Positions 16,540 through 24,346 of a stretch of 29,335 bases of DNA are shown piece after piece. Both the position numbers and the translations under genes were made by a program. The notes beneath the pieces were generated by a model. It saw only the letters and a program-made list of their open reading frames with translations. It made no database searches and was not told the DNA's origin. The stretch is taken from the NCBI GenBank assembly GCA_900766055.1, contig CAAFTZ010000127.1, positions 1 through 29,335 of the forward strand. Reading direction: 5' to 3'. Each line of letters opens with the position of its first letter. Position 1 is the first letter of the stretch. The DNA comes from an uncultured Parasutterella sp. (GTDB lineage: Bacteria > Pseudomonadota > Gammaproteobacteria > Burkholderiales > Burkholderiaceae_F).

Positions 16540-17831
16540 TCTGCTTTATTGCCTAATTTTTCAACATGTTGTGCAGCTTTAGCTATTTCAGACAACTCTT
16601 TAACAAGATGAAGAATGGCCAGATCATTACCGACACGCGCGCCAAGCATTATAGAAATAGGCGGTTTAGTCTCAAAAGAAACCGGCAAAGTGCAGCTCGG
16701 CCCTCCTCCGATTGAGAACCAATCTACAAAGTTCAAAAATCCCACAAAATCAGCATCGTAATGAGCAAGGATGTCATCAATTAAGTTTCTGGCTTTCGCC
16801 ACATTTTCCTGAACCAATTTTTTCAATTCAGATTTTTCAATTTGAGGCATAGCTAACGCGTCTTCCAAACGCTCCATGCCGTAAAGATGTGCATGAGGCC
16901 TTTCTCGATAGCATTCTACGAGTCCCTCGAAAGAGCGTGGCTCATTGTCTGAGCCATATCGATGTAGGAACTTAGTTATATCAGCTCGAATATCGGTCGA
17001 ACTAATTGTTTTGTAATCAAAACTGACTTCAGGCAAATCAATAAAGATAATCTCGAATCCATTGAGTTTTAGTTGAGCTAAGAAAGAACGCAGCTTAGTT
17101 TGCAGTAACTCCATCTCTCCGAGACTGCGGTTTACACATAAGATGATTCTTTTTCTACTAGGCTTGCTTTCCTTACTCCTCAATTCAAAAGATTGATCGT
17201 CAGCCGGATCGACGCCAATCATTGATAGGAAAACCTCTTTCAATAGAGCCGGATTTCGAGTCAATACACCCGGCGCATCAAAAGATGAAGACAACGGAAT
17301 AATTCCGGTTCTGGAGACTAATCCTCTAGTTGGCTTAAATGAATACACACCATTTCTAAAACCCGGGATCATTAGGCTTCCTCTGGTTTCAGTGCCAAGG
17401 GCTGCATCGCAAAAACCGGCTGCGACGGCAATGGCAGATCCTGCGCTTGAACCCCCGCAGGGAAAGTTTCCATGGGGATTTTGACCGAAACCTCCTAACT
17501 CTGAATAGCCATACGGAAGCACATTGGAAGTCACAAAGCCGGCCAATTCCGTGAGATGGGTTTTGCCGAAGATTTCGATTTTGGGATTCCGGCGCAGTCT
17601 TTGAATGCAAAAAGCATCGGGAAGCTCCAAATCTTTTAATGCATGGCTGCCGGCCGACGTCGGAAAGCCTGTGACTCCGATGTTGTCCTTGACCAAAAGA
17701 TGAATAGCCTTATCTGCCTGAGGATCTTTCCATTTTCTAACAGCGTGAAGTTTCCCATTAAGCCGCAATAAACGCCTTTTCATTTCAAGGGGCGACAAAG
17801 GCTTATCAAGTGGAAATGAGAGGTCGGCCAT
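16536..17831 (-). CDS. Amidase signature family hydrolase
   Basis: A 431-residue amidase of the GatA/FAAH superfamily. The Ser-cisSer-Lys triad is visible: Lys48 in LLVKDNIGVTG, Ser128 in CGGSSAGSAIAVAAG and nucleophile Ser152 in GTETRGSLMIPG. The last motif is unusual, because most members have G-T-D-x-G-G-S-I-R-x-P. Here an Arg stands in place of the Gly before the Gly-Ser pair and a Met in place of the later Arg. The start at 17831 is preferred over an in-frame TTG at 17849 because AAGGA sits 6 bases before the ATG. There is no GatB or GatC nearby, so it is not a tRNA amidotransferase by context. The substrate amide is unknown. It heads a two-gene unit with the P-loop kinase-like gene. Confidence 0.8.
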   Translation of the reverse strand: MADLSFPLDKPLSPLEMKRRLLRLNGKLHAVRKWKDPQADKAIHLLVKDNIGVTGFPTSAGSHALKDLELPDAFCIQRLRRNPKIEIFGKTHLTELAGFVTSNVLPYGYSELGGFGQNPHGNFPCGGSSAGSAIAVAAGFCDAALGTETRGSLMIPGFRNGVYSFKPTRGLVSRTGIIPLSSSFDAPGVLTRNPALLKEVFLSMIGVDPADDQSFELRSKESKPSRKRIILCVNRSLGEMELLQTKLRSFLAQLKLNGFEIIFIDLPEVSFDYKTISSTDIRADITKFLHRYGSDNEPRSFEGLVECYRERPHAHLYGMERLEDALAMPQIEKSELKKLVQENVAKARNLIDDILAHYDADFVGFLNFVDWFSIGGGPSCTLPVSFETKPPISIMLGARVGNDLAILHLVKELSEIAKAAQHVEKLGNKAE

Positions 17832-18025
17832 TTGAAATCCTTGTTCCAAATCTATTCAATTAACTAACAACAGCTTAATCTTAAGTTCCTGAAGTTTATA
17901 TAGACAAAGAAATTTTCCATTTCTTCAACATCAGTATTTTCCTGAGTTTTTGATTTTTAGCAAACTACCTAGGTAGTCGCCGATGCTATAAAACCACTTG
18001 TCCCGCAATGCATCAAGGAGAATTG

Positions 18026-19819
18026 ATGATGAAAAAACTTGCTTTGATTCCTTTTATGTTATCCATGGCTTTTGCCGGTCAATCTCAGGCTGCACTGACT
18101 GACGGAGTTTACGAAACCACTGTCAACGGTCACAATGCACCGATGACTGTCAAGGTCACGATTAAAGATCACAAAATTGCCGCCATCGATGCCAGCAAAA
18201 ACCTGGAAAGTTTCGGCGTCGGTAAAGTTGCTTTGGACAAAACAGCTGCCGCAATATTAAAAGACCAAACTATTGGTGTCGACAATATTACCGGCGCTTC
18301 CCTCTCAAGCCTCGCACTTAAATCTGCCGTTAGAACGTGTCTTCAGAAGGCCGGAGCTACGGACCAGGAACTAAAAAACTACACAAGAAAAGTCTCCCAC
18401 ATCTCTTCTACTCCTGTTGAATACAAGGCTGACGTAGCCATTATCGGCGGTGGCGGAACGGGCTTAGCGGCTGCCGTCTCTGCTCTCGAAAACGGCGCAA
18501 AGAAAGTGGTCATTCTTGAAAAACTTGGTTATCTCGGTGGCTCTACCAACGTTTCCGGTGGTGCCTTAAATGCTGTTGATGACAAACGTCAGAAAGCACA
18601 AGGTATTGACGATTCCGTTCAGAAATTCTATGAAGCAACGATGAAAGGAGGCCACAATGTCGGCAATCCTGAACTCGTCAAATACCTTACTGATAATGCT
18701 TATCCGACCGTTGAATGGATGGAAAAAGAAGGTGTCGTATTCCGCGACAAAATCGGTGCCGCAACCGGCTCTTTAGGTCAGAGAAGCCATTACGGTAAGA
18801 AACCGGCTGGTTATGCTTATACATCTGTCTTTGAAAACAAACTCAAAGAATACGGGGACCGCGTTGTCGTTTTAACGGAAACACCAGCGACAAAGTTGAT
18901 TATGGACAAATCCGGGAGAGTTATCGGAGTCTCCGGATTACGCGCAGGAAAGCAGCCGGTCACTGTCATGGCTCCGAGTGTGATATTGGCCACCGGCGGT
19001 TTTGGCGCAAATGTTAAGTTCCGGCAGGAAGTTAACACCGGCGTCTGGAAGGAAGTCACGCTGGATAACAGAATCGGCACCACTAATATTAATAAGGCAG
19101 CACAAGGTGACGGTTTGAAGTTAGCTAAGAGCGCTCATGCCGACATTATCGGTTTGTCTGATATTCAGCTCCATCCGAACGGAACGCCCGGAACTGGCCT
19201 CATGCAGGATATTGCAACCTCCGGCCGAAATCGTCTGTTCATCAATAAGAACGGAGACAGATTTGTTTCTGAATCCGCTGCCCGCGACACGCTTTGCAAA
19301 GCTATCTTCAAGCAGCCGGACGGGACATACTGGTTGTTAATGAACAAACTTCGTTATCCGGACGAAAACAAACCCGACCGCATGGGCGTCACAATGAAGG
19401 ATATGTTGGCACTCGGTCGGGTGAAAAAAGCTGATACTCTTGATGAAATGGCAAAGCTCATCAACGTCCCTGTTGATCATCTCAAAGCCGCAGTCGCCGA
19501 GTACAACAAAGCTGCATCTAACAAAGGCACTAAAGACAAGTTCGGATTTGTTGCAACTAACACAGACGACGCACCGATGACTGAAGGACCATGGTATGCA
19601 TGCCTTAAAGTTCCAACGGTTCACCACACGATGGGCGGCGTCCGCATCGATACGCTTGCCAGAGCTTTGGACAAGGATGGTAAACCCGTTCCCGGGCTGT
19701 ATGCTGCCGGCGAAGTCACAGGCGGGATTCATGGCGCTAACCGTCTTGGCGGTAATGCCATTGCCGACGTCTTCACCTTTGGAAGACAAGCGGGAGCCTC
19801 AGCTGCACAACAAAAATAA
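18026..19819 (+). CDS. Secreted flavin reductase: FMN-binding domain plus fumarate-reductase-like FAD domain (copy 2)
   Basis: A 597-residue paralogue of the 11915 gene, exactly the same length and colinear. AAGGAG (18015-18020) points to the ATG at 18026 (or 18029), which opens a signal peptide, MMKKLALIPFMLSMAFAGQSQA; the earlier ATG at 18008 overlaps the ribosome-binding site. The flavinylation motif is DNITGAS, so the FMN acceptor would be Ser92, not Thr. The FAD loop is GGGGTG at 141-146. His383 and Arg420 are kept, as is the HHTMGG motif. But the residues that align with Fcc3 Glu378 and Arg381 (Glu395/Arg398 in copy 1) are Gln394 and Ala397 here, followed and preceded by Asp395 and Ile396. 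It probably acts on a different unsaturated acid from copy 1. It may be distantly UrdA-like; the substrate is unknown. Confidence 0.85.
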   Translation: MMKKLALIPFMLSMAFAGQSQAALTDGVYETTVNGHNAPMTVKVTIKDHKIAAIDASKNLESFGVGKVALDKTAAAILKDQTIGVDNITGASLSSLALKSAVRTCLQKAGATDQELKNYTRKVSHISSTPVEYKADVAIIGGGGTGLAAAVSALENGAKKVVILEKLGYLGGSTNVSGGALNAVDDKRQKAQGIDDSVQKFYEATMKGGHNVGNPELVKYLTDNAYPTVEWMEKEGVVFRDKIGAATGSLGQRSHYGKKPAGYAYTSVFENKLKEYGDRVVVLTETPATKLIMDKSGRVIGVSGLRAGKQPVTVMAPSVILATGGFGANVKFRQEVNTGVWKEVTLDNRIGTTNINKAAQGDGLKLAKSAHADIIGLSDIQLHPNGTPGTGLMQDIATSGRNRLFINKNGDRFVSESAARDTLCKAIFKQPDGTYWLLMNKLRYPDENKPDRMGVTMKDMLALGRVKKADTLDEMAKLINVPVDHLKAAVAEYNKAASNKGTKDKFGFVATNTDDAPMTEGPWYACLKVPTVHHTMGGVRIDTLARALDKDGKPVPGLYAAGEVTGGIHGANRLGGNAIADVFTFGRQAGASAAQQK

Positions 19820-19838
19820 TGGTTAAGCAGTAACTTTG

Positions 19839-19862
19839 AGAGCCGCAGTTGCGGCTCTTTTT
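19839..19862 (+). terminator. Rho-independent terminator after flavin reductase copy 2
   Basis: AGAGCCGCA / TGCGGCTCT forms a near-perfect hairpin with a minimal loop, followed by a T run (TTTT, then C). It lies 19 bases after the stop. Confidence 0.9.
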
Positions 19863-20214
19863 CTTTGAAGATTTTTCGAGATCAAGAATTAATGCTCTGT
19901 GAAGTCCGCGGCAATAAAAGAGGTAACAAAAGCACTAAACGAACTGTACGGTCAAAATAAGGCTCTTGTTAAATGACAGGAAACTTCGCCGATACGGCGT
20001 ACTAGTAAAAAGATCTTGATCCCCAAACCCACCCTCGAGCAATCAAATCAAAGCGCGGTAGTCAAATGTTCTAGAGAAACTGAAAAGTACAGCCGTCGTT
20101 CTCATGTGAACTTAGTTACTTCGCAGGCCTTTACAATTAATTTTGGCCCGGGCCTTCGGGCCATGAGCAAGTAAGTTTTTTGCTTTCGCCTTTGACCGCT
20201 CTACCAATCAACTT
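19863..20214. other. 352-bp gap between convergent genes, with several hairpins
   Basis: No open frame of note. Two hairpins stand out: CGCCG-ATA-CGGCG (19987-19999) and GGCCCG-GGCCTT-CGGGCC (20145-20162). The second is enclosed by the distant arms CTCATG (20101-20106) and CATGAG (20162-20167). The GGCCCG hairpin has no T run on either strand, so it is not a standard terminator for the minus-strand gene that ends at 20215. A small structured RNA is possible but unproven. The gap is long for two convergent genes. Confidence 0.4.
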
Positions 20215-20667
20215 TTAGATTAATTCAGTATTCCAGTTAGTAGCTTGAATCAAATTGTCCAATTCGCGGATGTCTTTGGCCAACTGATCAACTTTTTTCT
20301 GAGTTTCCTTAACGTTAATTGAAGGAAGGACAAGAATTTCAGATCGAGAATAACGATTTGAAACTTGAGAAGCCTGATCAATCAGATTATTCAGAGCTGT
20401 AACTTCCATGATTCTGGTGTCGCGATCGACAACCAAATCTCCAAGCAAGAAATCACCAACTTTGACAGAGGAATTTGTTGCATTGATACGTTTAATCAGG
20501 GCTGCAAGTTCTCCCCGTGTCGATTCAAGTGCTTTAATAAGCTCCGCCGGATCTTCGACCGGCTTTGAACCTTCCTGATAGATCGCGTTGTCAATTAATT
20601 TTTGACGCAGCGTTCCCATCTTTATCTGCAATTGTTTACGCTCGCGTAACGCTTCAGCTAATTTCAT
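20215..20667 (-). CDS. DIP1984-family helical protein
   Basis: A 150-residue, almost wholly alpha-helical cytoplasmic protein with heptad-like runs of Leu and charged residues. The start MKLAEALRERKQLQIKMG, the IYQEGSKPVEDPAEL segment near residue 29 and LIKRINATNS near residue 58 are hallmarks of the DIP1984 family. That family has structures but no known biochemical role. There is no signal peptide. The gene begins 20 bases after the end of the outer-membrane barrel gene on the same strand, so the two are probably one operon. The link between an outer-membrane protein and a soluble helical protein is unexplained. Confidence 0.8.
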   Translation of the reverse strand: MKLAEALRERKQLQIKMGTLRQKLIDNAIYQEGSKPVEDPAELIKALESTRGELAALIKRINATNSSVKVGDFLLGDLVVDRDTRIMEVTALNNLIDQASQVSNRYSRSEILVLPSINVKETQKKVDQLAKDIRELDNLIQATNWNTELI

Positions 20668-20687
20668 ATTAATTAACTCTCTTAATC

Positions 20688-21707
20688 TTAGAAACGATAC
20701 TCAACAGCGGCAAAGAAACTGTTGCGCTTAATAAAACCTGCTTCAGCAAGAATATTAAAGCTCGGAGTAATTTCCCAGCGGAAACCGGCCAACATGTTCC
20801 ACGGAGACTCCATCTTTTGCTTAACGTTGAATGTGCCCTGCCCTTTGTTAACTGCGCTAATAAGGCTCTGGAGTTTTGGAGAGAAGCTCAACTTAGACAG
20901 TTTTCCATGAAAATTCTGGTCAACGTTCTGGTACATCGTGCCTACCCAGAGACTAAATTTGCTCTGAGGCAACTTAATGGTGTCAACGGCAGGCAAGGCG
21001 AACCGATAGCCGACTCGAGGGGCTAATGTGAAGGCTTTGATATTCCCATCAATGATATTGAGCTTAGTTCTCGTGTAGTTCAAATCCAGCAGTCCAAACC
21101 AATTTCCAACACCGCCAGCAAAGGTTGTTCCTAAACCATAAGTAGTACCTTTGAATTTAAGCACAAAATCGATTCCATCCATATCGCCCATAGACTTAAT
21201 GAGTTTATTTACGAAAGGATTAGTGGAGCCTACATTTATCTTCGAAATTGAACGCCCTTTGGTATGGCCGACTACTCCATAAACGTTCATAAAAGGAAAT
21301 ACCCAAGCATCCAAACGTAATGTTTCTGTGTGGCTTCTCTGACGAGTACTTAGAACATCAATTTTGAACAAATCAGGCTTTAAAGGCCTGTTGATAAAAG
21401 GGATAGTCAAGCCATCGAATTGGATAGATTTGACATTGATATTCTGATGAATATTCATGTAGTTAACATTGACGCCATAACTTTTTGGCAGTTCATATCC
21501 CTTTTCTCGTGCTTCTTTGCCAAAAATCGGAAGAAACGGTTCGTCGTCTTCAACTTCATCCTTCTGAATCGTTGAAGTCTCTCCCGCAGGAGTGATCTCG
21601 ACATTGCCAGTATCCAGGGAGTAGTCCAAGGACTTTTGAGAATCTTGCTGAGCAAAAGCCGTCGTCGTAAGCAATACAGATGCCGTCACTGCAGCAAGTT
21701 TTGTCAT
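20688..21707 (-). CDS. Putative outer-membrane beta-barrel protein
   Basis: A 339-residue secreted protein from the ATG at 21707, which opens a clear signal peptide (MTKLAAVTASVLLTTTAFA, cleavage before QQDSQ). An acidic linker of about 40 residues follows, then about 270 residues of alternating polar and aromatic strands (LRLDAWVFPFMNVYGVVGHT, TYGLGTTFAGGVG, FTLAPRVGYRF). The protein ends in Phe (AAVEYRF), the usual outer-membrane insertion signal. No specific porin family is recognised. There is no ribosome-binding site before this ATG. An in-frame TTG at 21722, with AAAGG 7 bases upstream, is a credible alternative that adds five residues. The open frame extends further to 21833, but that part does not look secretory. 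It is first in a unit with the DIP1984 gene and divergent from the amidohydrolase. Confidence 0.7.
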   Translation of the reverse strand: MTKLAAVTASVLLTTTAFAQQDSQKSLDYSLDTGNVEITPAGETSTIQKDEVEDDEPFLPIFGKEAREKGYELPKSYGVNVNYMNIHQNINVKSIQFDGLTIPFINRPLKPDLFKIDVLSTRQRSHTETLRLDAWVFPFMNVYGVVGHTKGRSISKINVGSTNPFVNKLIKSMGDMDGIDFVLKFKGTTYGLGTTFAGGVGNWFGLLDLNYTRTKLNIIDGNIKAFTLAPRVGYRFALPAVDTIKLPQSKFSLWVGTMYQNVDQNFHGKLSKLSFSPKLQSLISAVNKGQGTFNVKQKMESPWNMLAGFRWEITPSFNILAEAGFIKRNSFFAAVEYRF

Positions 21708-21722
21708 GGAGTAAATGTTCAA

Positions 21723-21943
21723 AATTAGGCCTTTATTTATGTTTCTTCCGTATGAGTACGAATTGTATGGAAAGCCCTTCAAATCCTGATATCTAAATGA
21801 TCTAAATGGGTAACAAAAATCGAGAAATTTCAAGAAAAAATTTTTCTAAATCTTGCAGGTTATTCTCAATATTCAAGATGCCTTGATGCTCATACAATCT
21901 CAAGCACGCAACACCAAAATCAAATCTCAGGAGAAAAATCAAA
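21723..21943. promoter_or_regulatory. Divergent promoter region between barrel protein and amidohydrolase genes
   Basis: About 220 AT-rich bases that must hold promoters for both directions. A tandem direct repeat TCTAAATG (21792-21799 and 21801-21808) and an A6T5 tract inside GAAAAAATTTTTC (21834-21846) are the visible candidate control elements. AGGAG at 21929-21933 is the ribosome-binding site of the plus-strand gene. No -35/-10 pair was convincing. Confidence 0.35.
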
Positions 21944-23353
21944 ATGTTTGACTTGATTATTCGAGGCGCGCTTGTCGTCGATCCTCTTAACAAAATTAAT
22001 GCAATAAAGGACGTGGCCGTCGCAGAAGGCAAAATCACCGCAATTGAAGACGAAATCTCTCTTCCTGCAAAGAAGCTCATCGAGGCTTCAGGAAAAGTCT
22101 TGATTCCCGGCATCATTGATATGCATACGCATATGCGCACGGTGTTAGGCCATAAACACGCTCAGCGCATGATTGCTCTGGCCGGCGTTTGCACTACTCT
22201 GGATATGGCCGGACCTTTAGAAGACATTCTGACATCCATTCCCGGAAGCGGCGCCGGTGTCAACATTGCAATCCTTGACGCTGCCAGAGCCGGACAGACA
22301 CTAACCTCTTCCCGTCCATCTCAGCAGGAACAATCCGACTTCCTGGATAGAACGCTAGAAAACGGCGGCATCGGCATCAAACTTCTAGGCGGCCATTTCC
22401 CGATGGATGTTGATATCAGTGAAAGCTTTATCGAGTTAGCGAACCAGAAAAAATCCTGGATTGCTTGGCACGTCGGTAGCACTGCCCACGGCTCGAATAT
22501 CGAAGGCTTCAGAGAAGCTGTTGTTGCGGCAGAGGATAACTTCCTGCATATTGCTCACATCAATAGTTACTGCCGCGGCCAAATCTCCAATGAAACCGAT
22601 GAAGCCCTTGAAGCGATTTCTCTTCTCAAGACTCATCCGAATATCTTCTCAGAATCTTATCTTTCTCCATTGAACGGAACTCGTCTGGTCGTACAGAACG
22701 ATGTTCCTATCAGCAAAGTTACCGTTACATGCCTCAAGAAGCTGGGCTATGAGCCGACTTATGACGGCATGAAGAAGGCAATTTTTGACGGCGCAGCAGG
22801 TGTATTAGTTGATGACGGAGTGATCGGCAAACTTTTAAGCGGAAAAGAAGGCGTCGAATATTGGGAAAGTAAAGAAACAAAAACGACTGGCAGCTTCAAA
22901 GTTAATCCTGCTGTTAGCCGCTTCCTTATTGCAACCGCAAAACGCTCTGACGGTTCTTTCGTTGTGGATTCCTTCTCAACCGACGGCGGCTGCTACCCGC
23001 GCAACGTCATCGTTGAAAATGGACTCCTCCTTGTGAAGTTCGGAGCTCTGAATCTCAATGAATATGCGGTTAAAGCCAGCCTTAACGGAGCTAGAGCTTT
23101 AGGCCTAAAGAGCAAAGGACATCTCTCCGTCGGAGCCGATGCAGACATCTCCATTCTGGACATTCAAAATGAAAAGGCCTTTGCCACTATTGTTGAAGGC
23201 AACGTCATCATGCTGGACGGTCAGCTTTTAGGAAAAGGCACAACAATCATTTGCGATGAAAGGGGCGCCTCCACTCTGGCTAAACGCGGTATCAAGCACA
23301 TTGTGAAAGAGGAATTCTCTCTGAAACAGATCACCGATCGTTTCATTCCTTAA
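21944..23353 (+). CDS. Amidohydrolase, dihydroorotase/hydantoinase-like
   Basis: A 469-residue cytoplasmic metal-dependent hydrolase of the cyclic amidohydrolase group. Metal ligands are all visible: His61 and His63 (DMHTH), Lys146 as the carboxylated bridging lysine (GIKLLGG), His176 (WHVGS), His202 or His205 (LHIAHIN) and Asp347 (STDGG). The N- and C-terminal beta-sandwich is present, including GKVLIPGIIDMHTH and VGADADISILDI. The family opens cyclic amides or imides such as hydantoins and dihydropyrimidines, or deacylates amino acids; the exact substrate cannot be read. It is not a PyrC by its closest motifs. It is preceded by AGGAG, transcribed alone, and followed by a strong terminator. 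Its nearest metabolic neighbours are a barrel protein and dcuC. Confidence 0.8.
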   Translation: MFDLIIRGALVVDPLNKINAIKDVAVAEGKITAIEDEISLPAKKLIEASGKVLIPGIIDMHTHMRTVLGHKHAQRMIALAGVCTTLDMAGPLEDILTSIPGSGAGVNIAILDAARAGQTLTSSRPSQQEQSDFLDRTLENGGIGIKLLGGHFPMDVDISESFIELANQKKSWIAWHVGSTAHGSNIEGFREAVVAAEDNFLHIAHINSYCRGQISNETDEALEAISLLKTHPNIFSESYLSPLNGTRLVVQNDVPISKVTVTCLKKLGYEPTYDGMKKAIFDGAAGVLVDDGVIGKLLSGKEGVEYWESKETKTTGSFKVNPAVSRFLIATAKRSDGSFVVDSFSTDGGCYPRNVIVENGLLLVKFGALNLNEYAVKASLNGARALGLKSKGHLSVGADADISILDIQNEKAFATIVEGNVIMLDGQLLGKGTTIICDERGASTLAKRGIKHIVKEEFSLKQITDRFIP

Positions 23354-23373
23354 TCTGAAGATTAAGCATTAGG

Positions 23374-23399
23374 AGCCGTCCGAAATACGGACGGCTTTT
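23374..23399 (+). terminator. Rho-independent terminator after the amidohydrolase
   Basis: A 9-bp stem, AGCCGTCCG / CGGACGGCT, with the loop AAATA is followed by TTT. A smaller palindrome, TAATCT-GA-AGATTA, lies at 23351-23364 across the stop codon. Confidence 0.9.
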
Positions 23400-23479
23400 C
23401 TGAACTTTTTTCTTCTATAAAAGAAATTTTTATTATTTTTCCTTCTTAGAAGAAATTTCAATCAGCCTAAAACGATTAA

Positions 23480-24343
23480 TCAATAACCCTTCTCATACTG
23501 ACTAAGAGTAATTCCTTTCTTGGTTTTCCATTCTGTATTTCCATTTGCAGAACGCAAAAGAACAAATTTTGCTGCACTACTCGGAGTATCAAACAAGATA
23601 TCTGCTTGAAGTATGTGGTTCTCGTCAATAAGATCCCTATATTTTCTTCTGTTCGCCTTTGCGTCTTTAGGGCAAGAACGTACTGGTTTTTCTCTTAATT
23701 TACTTCCAGACAGAACGACAATCCCCTCAGGAGTCCTTATAGCCCTGGCGTTTACTTTATCTCCCTTTATTTCTTGCTTTATCAGGAAAATGACATTGGT
23801 GGTAACTGGTGTAACTGGCAAATTATTCTGCTTCGCCGACTTCTTTACTATCGGCTCGAAGACTCGACGCCCAAGAACGCTCATAACAAGTCTTGCATTT
23901 TCGATAAATTCTTCAAGCTCACTTTCCTTCTCTTCAGTGACATTTCCTTTGGGAGGTTCATTATTGTTGACAACTTTATATCTATGAGCTTCATTTGCAA
24001 GGGAGAAGAAACGATTTTCTAAATAGCTAATTTCGGTTGCACCAAGAGAGTTATTTGACGTGGTCAAAACTATCGCTTCTGACCAAAAAAAATCCTTTGA
24101 TTTTGAATGGTGTTCATTTAGTCTTTGATTTGTTCCTTCTCCGTTCTTGCGAGATCTTGCTTGGCCAACATAAATAACGGGCTCAGAATCCTTATCAGAG
24201 GCTCCAATTAAAAAGTACACGCCACTGTACTTCAATTCTTCTCTTTCTCTACAAGAATCAAGTTCTTTGATTGGGATCTTGTAGACCACGCCAATCCAGT
24301 TTCCAATAGTGCATTTTATTTTTCCATCAGGCGTTCCATCCAT
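23480..24343 (-). CDS. GIY-YIG nuclease family protein with DUF4357-like C-terminus
   Basis: A 287-residue protein from the ATG at 24343; an in-frame TTG one codon earlier is the other option, and neither has a ribosome-binding site. The N-terminal GIY-YIG fold is clear (numbers from the TTG): GVY at 42-44, IYVG at 58-61, the expected catalytic Arg75 in QRLNEHH and a Glu at 105 or 110 (ATEISYLEN). The last 60 residues, with LFDTPSSAAKFVLLRSANGNTEWK, match DUF4357, which often follows GIY-YIG domains in phage, plasmid and defence-linked genes. The gene and its upstream region are visibly more AT-rich than their neighbours, which suggests transfer. It is alone, with no methylase or helicase partner. 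Its target and role are unknown. Confidence 0.8.
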   Translation of the reverse strand: MDGTPDGKIKCTIGNWIGVVYKIPIKELDSCREREELKYSGVYFLIGASDKDSEPVIYVGQARSRKNGEGTNQRLNEHHSKSKDFFWSEAIVLTTSNNSLGATEISYLENRFFSLANEAHRYKVVNNNEPPKGNVTEEKESELEEFIENARLVMSVLGRRVFEPIVKKSAKQNNLPVTPVTTNVIFLIKQEIKGDKVNARAIRTPEGIVVLSGSKLREKPVRSCPKDAKANRRKYRDLIDENHILQADILFDTPSSAAKFVLLRSANGNTEWKTKKGITLSQYEKGY

Positions 24344-24346
24344 CAA

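Noticed and set aside
18026..19819. Naming copy 2 urocanate reductase (urdA)
   Set aside because: Asp395 next to the changed Gln/Ala is suggestive, but the key UrdA residues cannot be aligned with confidence without a structure-based comparison.
20145..20162. GGCCCG/CGGGCC hairpin as a terminator for the DIP1984 gene
   Set aside because: On the minus strand it is followed by AAAATT and not by a T run, so it does not meet the usual form.
20194..20212. tRNA-like D-arm string (GGTAGAGC on the minus strand)
   Set aside because: No anticodon stem, T-arm or acceptor stem can be drawn around it; it is a chance match next to the DIP1984 stop.
21944..23353. Calling the amidohydrolase PyrC (pyrimidine pathway), given pyrD nearby
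   Set aside because: pyrD is 22 kb away and unlinked, and the protein resembles the broader hydantoinase-like group without features specific to PyrC.
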